Shown: positions 9,160 through 19,310, counted from the stretch's first letter. The stretch is DNA of 64,000 nucleotides from Corynebacterium sp. 74A (GCF_008930665.1 NZ_PQMG01000001.1:496001-560000); one strand, 5' to 3'. The notes: generated by a model not told the origin, from the sequence alone. Numbers and translations: made by a program.

Positions 9160-12100
9160 ATGAATTCTCTAATTGGCAACGTTGCCCATTACGCACTGAG
9201 ATCCCTGCTCACTGCCCTCGACAGTGAAAACCTCACTGAGAACGTTGGTGCACTGCCCAATCCCGAACTCCTCACACTGCGTGAATGCGGAGTCACATCC
9301 TTTCAGGCCCTTAAAATCCAACAAACCTTGCGCCAGGACTTAGGGATACAGATCCCTCTCAGCGAGCTTCTTGGCACACTCACCTTGGGCGAGCTCGCAC
9401 GGCGCTACCACCCCCAAATGGGAGCAGACTCCAGCGCTCAGGTGCAGGCCGAAGATTCCTCACCCCTTCCTTCCTCCGCGGACGCTGCCGAAGAGATGCC
9501 ACTCACCGCTCTTCAGACTGCGTATTGGGTTGGGCGCTCCCACGAGTTTGAACTTGGTGGGGTGGGATCCCATTGGTTCAACGAGTACATTCTCGATATC
9601 GACGCCATCACCCGCAGTCCCGCAGCCCGATATCTCTTAGATGACGCGCCGGATACCACCCCAGCTGAACTCGCAATTGACGTCCTTGACGTCGCCTTTC
9701 GTCGAGTGCTCGCCTCAGAAATCACTCTGCGTAGCGCGGTCACAGCTGAGGGCTGCCTGCGGGAGGCGGTGATCGACTGCCGCGATTTTCGGATTGAACG
9801 CGTCGACCTACGTGCCAGCGATCAGCAGACTGCGCAGGAGCGCTTGATGATGCTGCGCCGCAGCCATTCGCACCTTGTCTTCGACCCGATGCGCTGGCCG
9901 ATGTTCGCGATCACGGCGGTCCTCTTGCCTGACCACACCGTGCATCTTTTACTCAGCACGGATGCAGTTCTTCTCGACTATGCGTCTTTTACCACCCTAC
10001 TCACACGCTGGAAGGAGGCAGTGTATATGCCGTTTTCTGAGATGAGCGCTCACGATACATTTCGCCAGCACTCTCCCTTGCCGGAGTCGCACGATGCCCA
10101 GGCATGGTGGGAGAAACAGGAACTTAGTCCCCCACCCACCTTGGCTGTCGCTCCACAGGACGCCGCAGACACCACTACTCGATACCAGCGTCGCATTGAT
10201 GGGAAGACCTGGGCGCGGATAGTGGAGCAGTGCGAACGTCACCATGTCTCCCCCACGGGATTGCTCTTGACGGTATATGCAGTGCTCTTAGATAGATTCC
10301 GGGTGAACGATGAGGATTTCTCCATTAACCTCACCGTCTATGATCGTCCTCCGGGACAATCGGATGTCATTGGCGACTTCAGCAGCAATGCCATCTGTGA
10401 TGTTCCTACGTTGAACTACACCGTTCCTGCAGAGCACACGATTAAAGAAATCACCGATCGGCTGTGGGAGTGCGTTGATCACCGCGCCTACCCTGCCAGC
10501 GCCGAGCGCAAGCGTCGGAAGCTGCACGAACACGCTTCGCCTTTTAGTGCAACCGATCCCATCGTGTTCACCTCTACTCTCGGCGTAGGAACAACTGATG
10601 CCGAAGAGTGGCTTGGGAACAAGCAGCTCGGATTGTCTCAAACTCCGCAGGTTTTGGTCGACCATCTCGTATTCACCGCAGGTGATGACCTCGTGCTCGT
10701 ATGGGATGTGCGCGACGGAGAATGGCCAGAGGACATGTGGGCGAGCTTCGCAGATTCTTCTCTCCGAGCAATGTCCCAATTCGCCACGAGCGATGCGTGG
10801 CATCGACCGAGTCTAGGATGGATGCCTTTCCACATCGAGATGGATGCCCCAGCAGATGCCGGTGTCCCCGAGGACGACGGTCTGCTCCATACTCCTTGGA
10901 TGCGAGCCGCCAAGCGCTATCCAGAGCGTCCCGCAATCATCACCACTAGCACTACTCTGACGCACAGAGAGCTAGAAGAGCGCGTCTCCGCACTGCGCAC
11001 GACCCTTGGCACACAGGTCAATGCTGGTGACCGTGTCATCATCGCTATGCCAAAGTCAGCCGCTCAAGTGGTCTCTGCGCTGGCTGTATGTGCCAGCGGG
11101 GCGGCCTATGTGCCCGTTGACCCCGCGTGGCCAGCAGCTCGAATCGAGGCAGTCGTGAAGCGGGCGACACCATCGACGATCCTCACTCTGTCCGATGAAT
11201 CTGAAGCTCTCCGCGCCCTGGCAGAGACCTATTCGCTGAGTCAGGTCGCGCTCCGCCACGACGGGACGCTGGACACCAGCTGCGCTACTGCTCTAAAGGA
11301 AGAACACTCTTTAGCGCCAGCACCGAGCCACACCAGCCCCGACGATCTGGCCTACATCATCTTTACCTCGGGTTCCACAGGAGAGCCCAAAGGTGTCGCA
11401 ATCGAGCACCGTCACGCCCGCGTAACCATTGATGACGTTAATGACCGATTCAACATAACCGCAGATGACAGCGTGTTGGGGGTGTCGTCGCTCAGTTTCG
11501 ATCTGTCTGTGTACGACGTGTTTGGGATGCTCGGTGTCGGGGGATGCGTGATCCTTCCAGATCCCCACGAGGCCATCGACCCCACCTACCTCGCCACGCT
11601 CATCGAGAAGCACGGAATCACAGTGTGGAATTCCGCTCCCGCCACCTTCGAGCTCGTTATCGATGCACTGGAAACCAACCCTCAGCCACCGTCGATTCGC
11701 AGCCTGCGGCATGTACTTCTCTCTGGTGATTGGCTTCCCATCACGCTGCCCACACGTATGTGGTCTCTCAGCCCCTCTACCTATATTCATAGCCTTGGTG
11801 GCGCGACCGAAGCGGCTATCTGGTCCATCACCTATCCCATCACAGCGGTGCACGAGTCGTGGAAGAGTATTCCCTATGGCCGTGCCCTCCGTGGCCAAGA
11901 GTTCTTGGTGCTTGATGAAGACGGCCTACCCTGCCGAGTGGACCAACCCGGAGAGCTACACATTGGTGGACACGGAGTGGCCCGCGGCTACCTAGCGGAT
12001 GAAGAAAAAACGAATGACCGCTTCATCATTCATCCCGTACTGCAACGACGTTTCTACCGCACAGGCGATATCGGTAAATGGCGGAGTGATTCCACCATCG

Positions 12101-14964
12101 AATTCTTAGGTCGAAATGATCGCCAAGTAAAAATTAATGGTTTCCGTATCGAACTTGGCGACGTCGAAGCAGCACTGCAACGCATGCCCAATGTTCGCGG
12201 TGCTGTCGTCACCGCAGTTCGAGGACCAGACAATCGGCAAAGGCTGATCGCCTATGTTGCGCAACATGACAACTCAGCCGCCTCTGACTATTACCAGCAG
12301 CTCAAAGACTCGCTGCCCAACTACATGGTGCCGCACCGCATCGTCACACTAGACGCCCTGCCGTTGACCGACAATGGAAAGGTTGATTTCTCCGCACTAC
12401 CCGATCCCTTCAGCACCTCCCGAAAGAAAAATGCGGCGCCAACTCAGCACTCCTCCACGGGAGAGGTGTCCACGGAGAGCGAAAAGGAATCGCCTGCCCC
12501 CGCAGAGAGCAACCTCAGCACGGCGACCGCGGTGGATAGCGCAGCCCACTGCACCCCACGACCTATCCGTACGGAAGAAGAGACAGAAGAACAGAGCGAA
12601 AGCCCAGATTTCGACGATGCAGTGCATGCATTCATTTCCGCCCGTACTGACCACGAGCACTGGAAGAACCTGCCCTTACTCGCTCTCGGTTTCGACAGCG
12701 TCGGCCTCGTCCAGCTAGCGCTGCTCATTGAGGAGCACACCGGAACGCGCCCCTCACTCACGACGTTGACCAAGGCTGAAACGACAGGAGCGCTCATAGA
12801 ATCTCTCAGGAGTACGTCCTCTGAGACTGATACGACGACTCCAGAGGATGCACCACGCCCTCGTCATTCGGCCGACAGCCCCTTACAACACCCATCAACG
12901 GTGGACTCACCCCCAGAGCGCAGCGTCCTTTACTCGCCTTCATCGAACAGCGAGCACGCGGAGGAAGGGGCGCAACGTGGCCAGACGGCGGAACCACTGT
13001 CGGTACGTATGCACCGTATTGCCGATGCCTTAGCACGCATCGAAGAGTGTGTTTCTGCTGTCGACCAACTAGAGCAGCTCCTTGGTCTCAAGAACGCGGA
13101 AAACCCGCAGACATCTGATCGGACTGCGTGTGCCCCAGCGCCGCAGAGCACGATGGCGGAGTTGGTCGAAGTGGACGACGCTGCGCTCGACGCTATCGGT
13201 AGAACAACTCCTCCCAGTACGGCGCGTGTAGACGCTCATGACGCTGACAACTGTGATGTGCCGTTTAACGAGATGCAACTTGCCTATTTCATCGGCCGTC
13301 AAACACCGTTTTATGGTGCCAAGACAGCCGCGCATTACTACACAGAGCTTCACTGTTCGGAGCTAGACCCGCAACGGCTCCAGGCGGCGTGCACACGCAC
13401 GGTGGACGTCTTCGACTGCCTTAAGCTGTACGCAACGGCCAACGCAACGGCCCGCCGCGACCCTGATGCTGGAATCGACGTCGCTACCCTTGACCTCAGC
13501 GATCTCTCCGAAAACGAACAGCAGCACCGACTCTCGGGCATTCGCGAGGAGCGTGCCACTCGGGTTCTTGACTCCAGGCACGCGCCTTTGATCGAGGTGC
13601 TTGCCATCCACACCGGTCACAGACAGTGGCGAGTGATTGTCGATGTGGATCTCTTGTTCTTCGATGCGCCCACTGCCCTACGCATCACCCGTGTCATCGA
13701 GCAGGAGTATCTTCAGCCTGGGTGCACACGGGAATGGGATCGTGTCCCCCTCCCCGCCGCGGCTGCCCCCATTCGGCAGGCGGAACCGGGAGCCCCCATT
13801 GCGCCATCACCGGCCCTACCCCTCACCGCTGTCGGTGCCGCCTCCGAACCAACGGACCCACACCACCCGGCGGGAAGTCGCCACTGTTGGCACAGGCTAC
13901 GCCATGTTGTACCGGCACACCTGGCCTCCACATTGGAGGAGGACGCGATGCACCACTCTGCCTCTTTGACCCAGTACATCATCTGGTGTGTCGCCCAGAC
14001 TCTTTCTCCCGAGGAGGACTGCAGTCTCATTGTGACGACAAACCCTGCAGCTATCACGGATCCTGATGGCCCAGCGGGAGAACTCACCCATACCGCAGTT
14101 CTGACGGTGCCGTGTAGCCAAGGCGAAGCGGCAGCGAAGGCGGCATTGCATACGCAGTATTGGGAGAGCATGGATGCGAGAATCAATGCGCCACACGGCA
14201 TGGCCCATGGCAATGACCAATTGCGCGCTGCCAGAAACGCCGGTGTAGCTCTGCCTGTCGTTTCGATATCGAGTGCGTTGGGCAGCGCCCCTGGTGACGC
14301 CTCGCAGCTGTTCACCGCTCTCGGCGAGACCGTCTATGCCATCTCTCAAACCCCTGGGATGTTGCTCGATGTCCAGGCGTTCCGTACAGAAGAGCAGGGA
14401 GATCTCGTAATTAACTGGGATTTTGATTCCACCGTCGTCGACGCAGCTACCTTGGGTCGTCTCTTCGATACTTTCCTCTCGCTGCTGAATCGTTCGCACA
14501 TCACACCAGAGTCCAGGCACAGCGAGACTAGTGCGCAGCGGTATCCCGACTCTGCGGCAATCCGGGAGCTTGTGCACTCCACACTCAGCGACACCGCGAG
14601 CCTCGACGATCTTGATCCACAGCGTCCCTTCTTCGAGCAATCCATCACTTCGCTGGACTTAGTTGCCGCGCAGCAACGATTGCAGGCACAGGGCATGAAT
14701 GTCACGGTCGTGGATCTACTTACCAATCCCACAGTCGATGCGCTCGTAGCGAAGATCGTCGATTCTTCTTCAGCATCCGAATCCAGCACCGCACCTGATG
14801 CTCGGCGCCTCGTTGCCGACACAACGAGCAATCACACGGTCACTGCCGACAGCCCCACTCGAGCAGAGCGCGGAACTGAGCAGGCTCCCCGGCGCGAGAG
14901 CCTCTCGCGTCGGGCCCGCGGGCACCGGCGTGCCGCTATCCTTGCGAACTATCACGATGCATAA
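9160..14964 (+). CDS. Nonribosomal peptide synthetase ArCP-Cy-A(Cys)-PCP-Cy-PCP, HMWP2/Irp2-like
   Basis: 1934 residues. Order read from motifs: N-terminal carrier (residues 1-85, phosphopantetheine Ser47 in CGVTSF); cyclisation domain 1 from 113 (PLTALQTAYWVGR; DxxxxDxxS at 268-276; FTSTLGVG; SQTPQV); adenylation domain about 577-1080 (IIFTSGSTGEPKG about 732, FDLSVYD about 780, YRTGD, DNGKVD about 1073); carrier with Ser1180 (LGFDSV); cyclisation domain 2 from 1368, with DxxxxDxxT at 1497-1505; carrier with Ser1831 (SITSLD). The specificity residues read DLYNLSLIW plus Lys, a known cysteine code. This is the architecture of yersiniabactin HMWP2, which loads salicylate and builds two thiazoline rings. 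Two Ser/Thr/Pro/Glu-rich linkers (about 1085-1150 and 1230-1330) separate the modules. The aryl substrate and its activating enzyme are not in the window. Confidence 0.93.
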   Translation: MNSLIGNVAHYALRSLLTALDSENLTENVGALPNPELLTLRECGVTSFQALKIQQTLRQDLGIQIPLSELLGTLTLGELARRYHPQMGADSSAQVQAEDSSPLPSSADAAEEMPLTALQTAYWVGRSHEFELGGVGSHWFNEYILDIDAITRSPAARYLLDDAPDTTPAELAIDVLDVAFRRVLASEITLRSAVTAEGCLREAVIDCRDFRIERVDLRASDQQTAQERLMMLRRSHSHLVFDPMRWPMFAITAVLLPDHTVHLLLSTDAVLLDYASFTTLLTRWKEAVYMPFSEMSAHDTFRQHSPLPESHDAQAWWEKQELSPPPTLAVAPQDAADTTTRYQRRIDGKTWARIVEQCERHHVSPTGLLLTVYAVLLDRFRVNDEDFSINLTVYDRPPGQSDVIGDFSSNAICDVPTLNYTVPAEHTIKEITDRLWECVDHRAYPASAERKRRKLHEHASPFSATDPIVFTSTLGVGTTDAEEWLGNKQLGLSQTPQVLVDHLVFTAGDDLVLVWDVRDGEWPEDMWASFADSSLRAMSQFATSDAWHRPSLGWMPFHIEMDAPADAGVPEDDGLLHTPWMRAAKRYPERPAIITTSTTLTHRELEERVSALRTTLGTQVNAGDRVIIAMPKSAAQVVSALAVCASGAAYVPVDPAWPAARIEAVVKRATPSTILTLSDESEALRALAETYSLSQVALRHDGTLDTSCATALKEEHSLAPAPSHTSPDDLAYIIFTSGSTGEPKGVAIEHRHARVTIDDVNDRFNITADDSVLGVSSLSFDLSVYDVFGMLGVGGCVILPDPHEAIDPTYLATLIEKHGITVWNSAPATFELVIDALETNPQPPSIRSLRHVLLSGDWLPITLPTRMWSLSPSTYIHSLGGATEAAIWSITYPITAVHESWKSIPYGRALRGQEFLVLDEDGLPCRVDQPGELHIGGHGVARGYLADEEKTNDRFIIHPVLQRRFYRTGDIGKWRSDSTIEFLGRNDRQVKINGFRIELGDVEAALQRMPNVRGAVVTAVRGPDNRQRLIAYVAQHDNSAASDYYQQLKDSLPNYMVPHRIVTLDALPLTDNGKVDFSALPDPFSTSRKKNAAPTQHSSTGEVSTESEKESPAPAESNLSTATAVDSAAHCTPRPIRTEEETEEQSESPDFDDAVHAFISARTDHEHWKNLPLLALGFDSVGLVQLALLIEEHTGTRPSLTTLTKAETTGALIESLRSTSSETDTTTPEDAPRPRHSADSPLQHPSTVDSPPERSVLYSPSSNSEHAEEGAQRGQTAEPLSVRMHRIADALARIEECVSAVDQLEQLLGLKNAENPQTSDRTACAPAPQSTMAELVEVDDAALDAIGRTTPPSTARVDAHDADNCDVPFNEMQLAYFIGRQTPFYGAKTAAHYYTELHCSELDPQRLQAACTRTVDVFDCLKLYATANATARRDPDAGIDVATLDLSDLSENEQQHRLSGIREERATRVLDSRHAPLIEVLAIHTGHRQWRVIVDVDLLFFDAPTALRITRVIEQEYLQPGCTREWDRVPLPAAAAPIRQAEPGAPIAPSPALPLTAVGAASEPTDPHHPAGSRHCWHRLRHVVPAHLASTLEEDAMHHSASLTQYIIWCVAQTLSPEEDCSLIVTTNPAAITDPDGPAGELTHTAVLTVPCSQGEAAAKAALHTQYWESMDARINAPHGMAHGNDQLRAARNAGVALPVVSISSALGSAPGDASQLFTALGETVYAISQTPGMLLDVQAFRTEEQGDLVINWDFDSTVVDAATLGRLFDTFLSLLNRSHITPESRHSETSAQRYPDSAAIRELVHSTLSDTASLDDLDPQRPFFEQSITSLDLVAAQQRLQAQGMNVTVVDLLTNPTVDALVAKIVDSSSASESSTAPDARRLVADTTSNHTVTADSPTRAERGTEQAPRRESLSRRARGHRRAAILANYHDA

Positions 14965-15042
14965 ACCCCATCCATACCTAGGCGAGGACGAGACTCGCAT
15001 GCCCACGATGAACACTGCACTCACGCTATGGAGGTACACACG

Positions 15043-16098
15043 ATGACAGACACCACCCAGCTGCCCGCTATTGACGCCGAGGTGATCGTGGTGGGAGGAG
15101 GGCCTGCGGGCATGACCGCGGCGCTGCTGCTCGGCCGGCAACAACGGCTCACCATCCACATCGATTCCGGCGATTACCGCAACGCCCCCTCCCCTGCCAT
15201 TAATATGCTCGCCGCGAACAACGGGATCGCTCCCACCGACTACACCGCACAGGCGCGCGCGGCGGTCGCTGCCCTCGACACTGTGATTGCCCTACAAGGC
15301 CACGTGCGTTCCGCCCGCACCCTTCGCGCGCTCGACGATTCCGGCGAGGAAGTCGATGCCGTGGAAGTCACCCTCAGCAATGGCCGCACGATCACCGCCC
15401 AGCGCCTCATCCTTGGCACCGGCCAGCATGACCACCCCAATCTGCTGCCCGGCGCCGCCGAGCTGTGGGGCACCGAGGTGTTGCATTGCCCCTACTGCCA
15501 CGGCTACGAGGCCAAGGATTCCGCCATCGCAGTGGTGCACATTCAGCAGCCGGATACCCCCATGGCTGGGCTTCTCGCCTCCTACCAAGCGCTCTATCTG
15601 CGTCAACGTCTCAGCGATCGCGTCACCCTCATCACCGAGGAGCTCCCACCCGCGGAGCATCGCACTGCTCTCGAGGCGCTGGGAGTGCGGGTGTTTCATG
15701 CCCGGGCACAGCGCCTTCAGGCCGGCGACACCGGCGGTTGTGTGCTGCACACGGACGCTCTCGACTCTTCCTCAGACGAGCTTGCGCAGGAGGAGCATCA
15801 TCTCGATCACGTCTTCTTCCAGGCCCCCACCAGCGCCAGCCTGGATCTCAGCGCCGATCTCGAGTTGGAAACCCAGGGCCCCTACATTCTCGTCGACGCC
15901 CAGCAGCGCACCAGCAATCCTCTTGTCTTCGCTGCGGGCGATACTGCGCTTGCGCGCACGATGCCGCAGCCGCTGACCTTCGTCGCCCAAGCGCAGGCCC
16001 AAGGCCAGACCGCCGGGTTGTGGGCGGATCAGGATCTCTTTTTCGCCCACCCGCACACCCCGGCCCTGCCCACTATGTCGGATCCTGAGTCCGACTAA
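15043..16098 (+). CDS. Thioredoxin-reductase-like FAD/NAD(P) oxidoreductase with CPYC motif
   Basis: 351 residues from the ATG at 15043, preceded by GGAGG eight bases away; an ATG at 15028 is less likely. FAD-binding GGGPAGMTAALLL lies near residue 20, the redox pair CPYC sits in LHCPYCHGYEA about residue 150, and a C-terminal GDTA FAD motif is present. The fold matches low-molecular-weight thioredoxin reductase relatives, a group that includes dithiol oxidases such as GliT and HlmI. It starts 78 bases after the NRPS on the same strand, so it could be cotranscribed and act on a thiol intermediate. It may equally be an unrelated redox gene. Its TAA overlaps the TAG of the convergent transporter gene within the bases ctaa. 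Confidence 0.78.
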   Translation: MTDTTQLPAIDAEVIVVGGGPAGMTAALLLGRQQRLTIHIDSGDYRNAPSPAINMLAANNGIAPTDYTAQARAAVAALDTVIALQGHVRSARTLRALDDSGEEVDAVEVTLSNGRTITAQRLILGTGQHDHPNLLPGAAELWGTEVLHCPYCHGYEAKDSAIAVVHIQQPDTPMAGLLASYQALYLRQRLSDRVTLITEELPPAEHRTALEALGVRVFHARAQRLQAGDTGGCVLHTDALDSSSDELAQEEHHLDHVFFQAPTSASLDLSADLELETQGPYILVDAQQRTSNPLVFAAGDTALARTMPQPLTFVAQAQAQGQTAGLWADQDLFFAHPHTPALPTMSDPESD

Positions 16099-17528
16099 GC
16101 CTTCGGCGCGCCTACGTGCAGGGTGATCTCCCACTCTGCGGCGCGACGTTGCACGAAGTCGAGTACGCTATGGCCGTTTTCCGCAGCCCACGCAGGAATG
16201 GCATCAGTTGCTTGGGTGCAATCGAAGGTGATCGTGATCTGGTCGCCGGTATGAAGCTCAGCAACCGCGTTTTTTAGTTTGAGCAGCGGGAAGGGGCACA
16301 CGTCGCCGCGGCTATCGAGGGCGTAGTGCCCCTCGCCGATCGATTCGACAGTGCGGGTGGACGTTGCGGCACGAAGCCCCACATCGACCGCTGTGAAACG
16401 GGGTGCGGGACGGGTAGCGAGGGCTACCTGCCCGTGCCCAGCGTCGACAAGCGGAGCGGAGAGACGCTCAGAGGTGGCGGGGAGGGAATCCCCACTGGTG
16501 GCTGGTGCCTGCTGTGTGGGGGAAGTGAGATAGAACTTCGCTGCCAGCCATACCCCGAGGGTGGTGAACAGAAGCGCGACCCAGCCTTGGTAGCTGAACA
16601 GGCTGGTTTGCACCATGCCATTGCCCACGGTGCAGCCCCCAGCCCAGCTGGCGCCCACACCCATGAGCACACCGCCAGCCAGGGAAGCCACGGCGGTGCG
16701 ACCATCCGGCACGCGCACGCGGAACTCGCCACTGAGAGACGCGGCGATAATCGAGCCGAGAAGAATGCCGAGCACGAGTAGCGCTCCCCAGTCGAGGAAG
16801 GCGCTATCGCCAGTGACGAGATAATTCATCACGTTTTTGGATGGGCCGGTGATTCCCAGACCATCATTGCGCCCGGCGGCAGCCGATAAAGGCCACGCCA
16901 CCACTCCGATGAGACCGACCAGCACGGCCGCGCGATAGACCGGAATGGGTGCAGACAGCACGCGCGTCAATCGCGGTGTATCAGTACGTACGGCTCGGGT
17001 CGGCTGCTGCGTCGTGGTCGAGCAGTAGTGCCAAACAAGGACGGCGGTGACGACGCTGAGTCCCAGGGCCAACACCCACGTCGCAATGTTGAAGTCTTCG
17101 GCGATGGAAACATGCTCAGTCTGCAGGCTCCGCCCCCAGTCGTTCAGTCCACGCAGGGCGCCCGTTTTCATCGCTGCCGCGGACAAGGCATAGGCGATGA
17201 GTGCAATCCATGATCCCACCAGCCCTTCGCCAGCGCGGTACCAGGTACCGGAGGCGCAGCCGCCGGCGAGAACAATGCCGATACCGAATAGCAGGCTGCC
17301 CACGATCACCGCCACCGGCGCGAAGGGATCAAATTCGGGCTGGATGAACCCCATACTGGTGAGAAGCTGCACTCCGAGGGCTTGCACGCTGATAACAACC
17401 AGCAGTGCTACGAAAGGACGGAACGTGCGCCGGAGGTAGATATCTCGCAGGAAGCCGGTAACGCAGAAGCGTCCGCGCTGCAGAACTGCGCCAAGAAGTG
17501 TGCCGAGCGCAAGGCCAGTGATGATCAT
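16095..17528 (-). CDS. Thiosulfate importer YeeE/TsuA fused to a TusA (TsuB) sulfurtransferase domain
   Basis: 477 residues from the ATG at 17528 (AAGGGG eight bases upstream); a longer frame to 17603 has no convincing start. The first 370 residues are a polytopic YeeE/YedE membrane domain with repeated glycine-rich helices and conserved Cys motifs (RGRFCVTGF, AGGCASGTWYR, AGGCTVGNGM), the Cys line along which thiosulfate is relayed in TsuA. The last 80 residues are a TusA domain with DVCPFPLLKLK, whose Cys is the catalytic thiol. In E. coli and others the partner (YeeD/TsuB) is a separate protein. Inferred role: uptake of thiosulfate as a sulfur source. A perfect McbR-type box lies about 110 bases upstream, which fits sulfur control. 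Confidence 0.87.
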   Translation of the reverse strand: MIITGLALGTLLGAVLQRGRFCVTGFLRDIYLRRTFRPFVALLVVISVQALGVQLLTSMGFIQPEFDPFAPVAVIVGSLLFGIGIVLAGGCASGTWYRAGEGLVGSWIALIAYALSAAAMKTGALRGLNDWGRSLQTEHVSIAEDFNIATWVLALGLSVVTAVLVWHYCSTTTQQPTRAVRTDTPRLTRVLSAPIPVYRAAVLVGLIGVVAWPLSAAAGRNDGLGITGPSKNVMNYLVTGDSAFLDWGALLVLGILLGSIIAASLSGEFRVRVPDGRTAVASLAGGVLMGVGASWAGGCTVGNGMVQTSLFSYQGWVALLFTTLGVWLAAKFYLTSPTQQAPATSGDSLPATSERLSAPLVDAGHGQVALATRPAPRFTAVDVGLRAATSTRTVESIGEGHYALDSRGDVCPFPLLKLKNAVAELHTGDQITITFDCTQATDAIPAWAAENGHSVLDFVQRRAAEWEITLHVGAPKA

Positions 17529-17862
17529 GGTCGAACCCCTTGTGTCTATAACTGGTGTGCGGTGAACGCACAGCGGATGAGGTACTGCTTTTCTCCCGCG
17601 CATGCCACGACGGCACTACGGGCGATAGACCACCCGATAGTAGACATATCTGTCTATAAATAGTAAACCGCTCTGTACGTTAGTGAAGAAGCTCACATAA
17701 GCTCGGGGGATTCTTGGCGGCCACAGACCTACCCGCGGCAGAAAAATCAGTCATACTTAAAAGCAGTGCCTGCACTACCCCCTGCCCCGCGTCTGCGTGT
17801 GGCTGAGGTACCGGGCAATTCGCACGACTGACACATTGTCACCAACTTTTAAGGTGGTTTTT
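17529..17862. other. Divergent intergenic region between the thiosulfate importer and fumC
   Basis: 334 bases with no credible gene. It holds the McbR-type palindrome at 17641-17656, an additional GTCTA half site near 17544, and AT-rich promoter-like sequence on both sides (leftward TACTAT about 17635-17640; rightward CATACTTAAA near 17752). No riboswitch-like structure was recognised. Confidence 0.6.
17641..17656. promoter_or_regulatory. McbR-type operator TAGAC-N6-GTCTA upstream of the thiosulfate importer
   Basis: TAGACATATCTGTCTA is a perfect match to the consensus reported for McbR, the TetR-family repressor of methionine, cysteine and sulfur assimilation genes in Corynebacterium glutamicum. 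It lies 113 bases upstream of the importer start on the minus strand and overlaps a plausible leftward -10/-35 region. A matching box occurs at 49647-49662. Confidence 0.75.
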
Positions 17863-19260
17863 ATGACTGAGTACCGCATCGAACACGACACCATGGGCGA
17901 AGTGAAGGTCCCCGCCGACGCTCTCTGGCGCGCCCAGACCCAGCGCGCAGTGCAGAACTTCCCGATCTCCGGCCGCGGTCTCGAGTCCGCTCAGATCCGC
18001 GCCATGGGCCTGCTTAAGGCAGCCTGCGCCCAGGTGAACAAGGACTCCGGAGACCTCCCGGCCGAGCAGGCCGATGCCATTATTGCCGCCGCGAAGGAAA
18101 TCGCCGAGGGCAAGCATGACGCCGAGTTCCCGATCGATGTCTTCCAGACCGGTTCCGGCACGTCGTCGAACATGAACACCAACGAGGTCATCGCCTCGAT
18201 CGCCAAGAACAATGGCGTGGAGGTGCACCCCAATGATCACGTGAACATGGGCCAGTCCTCCAATGACACCTTCCCCACCGCCACCCACGTGGCCTCCACC
18301 GAGGCGGCCGTGAAGGATCTCATCCCCGGCCTGAAGGTGCTGCAGGAATCCCTGGAGAAGAAGGCTAAGGACTGGGAAGAGGTCGTCAAGTCCGGGCGTA
18401 CCCACCTGATGGACGCTGTTCCGGTCACCCTGGGCCAGGAGTTCTCCGGCTATGCCCGCCAGATCGCGGCCGGCATTGAGCGCGTCGAGGCCACCCTGCC
18501 CCGCCTGGGCGAGCTGCCGATTGGTGGCACCGCCGTGGGCACCGGCCTGAACACCCCGGCCGACTTCGGCGAGAAGGTCACCGCCGAGCTGGTCAAGCTC
18601 ACCGGTGTTGAGGAGCTGCGTGAGTGCGTCAACCACTTCGAGGCTCAGGCTAACCGCGATGGCCTGGTGGAGTTCTCCGGCGCTATGCGCACCATCGCCG
18701 TGTCGTTGAACAAGATCGCCAACGATATCCGCTGGATGGGCTCCGGCCCGCTCACCGGCCTTGGCGAGATCCACCTGCCGGATCTGCAGCCGGGCTCGTC
18801 CATCATGCCGGGCAAGGTCAATCCGGTGCTGTGCGAGACCGCCACCCAGGTCGCCGCCCAGGTGATCGGTAACGACGCCGCTGTGGCATTCGGTGGCGCC
18901 CAGGGCGCCTTCGAGCTCAACGTGTTCATCCCGATGATGGCCCGCAACGTGCTCGAGTCCGCCCGCCTGCTGGCCAATACCTCCCGCGTCTTCGCCGAGA
19001 AGCTGGTGGATGGCATCGAGCCGAACGAGGAGCGCATGCAAACTCTCGCGGAGTCCTCCCCCTCCATCGTCACTCCGCTGAACTCCGCTATCGGCTACGA
19101 GGCTGCCGCCAAGGTAGCCAAGACCGCGCTGAAGGAAGGCAAGACCATTCGCCAGACCGTGATTGATCTCGGCTACGTCGATGGCGAGACGCTCACCGAA
19201 GAGGAGCTGGACCGTCGCCTGAACGTGCTCGATATGTGCAACACGGATCGCGACTCCTAA
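17863..19260 (+). CDS. fumC: Fumarate hydratase class II
   Basis: 465 residues from the ATG at 17863 (AAGGTGG upstream). Interconverts fumarate and L-malate in the TCA cycle as a cytosolic homotetramer. Visible class II motifs: [14 protein letters not shown] near residue 100, [11 protein letters not shown] near 190 with the catalytic His, and the family signature [11 protein letters not shown] near 320 on the mobile catalytic loop. Length is usual for FumC. Its position near glyA and coaA agrees with the mycobacterial order (fumC is Rv1098c). A strong terminator follows. Codon use is heavily optimised (GAG, GGC, AAG), as in other highly expressed genes here. Confidence 0.97.
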   Translation: MTEYRIEHDTMGEVKVPADALWRAQTQRAVQNFPISGRGLESAQIRAMGLLKAACAQVNKDSGDLPAEQADAIIAAAKEIAEGKHDAEFPIDVFQTGSGTSSNMNTNEVIASIAKNNGVEVHPNDHVNMGQSSNDTFPTATHVASTEAAVKDLIPGLKVLQESLEKKAKDWEEVVKSGRTHLMDAVPVTLGQEFSGYARQIAAGIERVEATLPRLGELPIGGTAVGTGLNTPADFGEKVTAELVKLTGVEELRECVNHFEAQANRDGLVEFSGAMRTIAVSLNKIANDIRWMGSGPLTGLGEIHLPDLQPGSSIMPGKVNPVLCETATQVAAQVIGNDAAVAFGGAQGAFELNVFIPMMARNVLESARLLANTSRVFAEKLVDGIEPNEERMQTLAESSPSIVTPLNSAIGYEAAAKVAKTALKEGKTIRQTVIDLGYVDGETLTEEELDRRLNVLDMCNTDRDS

Positions 19261-19285
19261 AACACTCCCTTCTCACATCACCCAC

Positions 19286-19310
19286 AGGCGCGCCTTCGGG
19301 CGCGCCTTTT
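19286..19310 (+). terminator. Rho-independent terminator after fumC
   Basis: GGCGCGCC, a TTCG tetraloop and GGCGCGCC form an 8-bp perfect GC stem extended by an A-T pair, followed by TTTT. It begins 26 bases after the fumC stop. Confidence 0.9.

Noticed and set aside
17839..19041. A 400-codon open frame antisense to fumC
   Set aside because: Composition is His/Gly/Leu-rich in the way a reverse reading of optimised codons gives; fumC on the other strand is certain.
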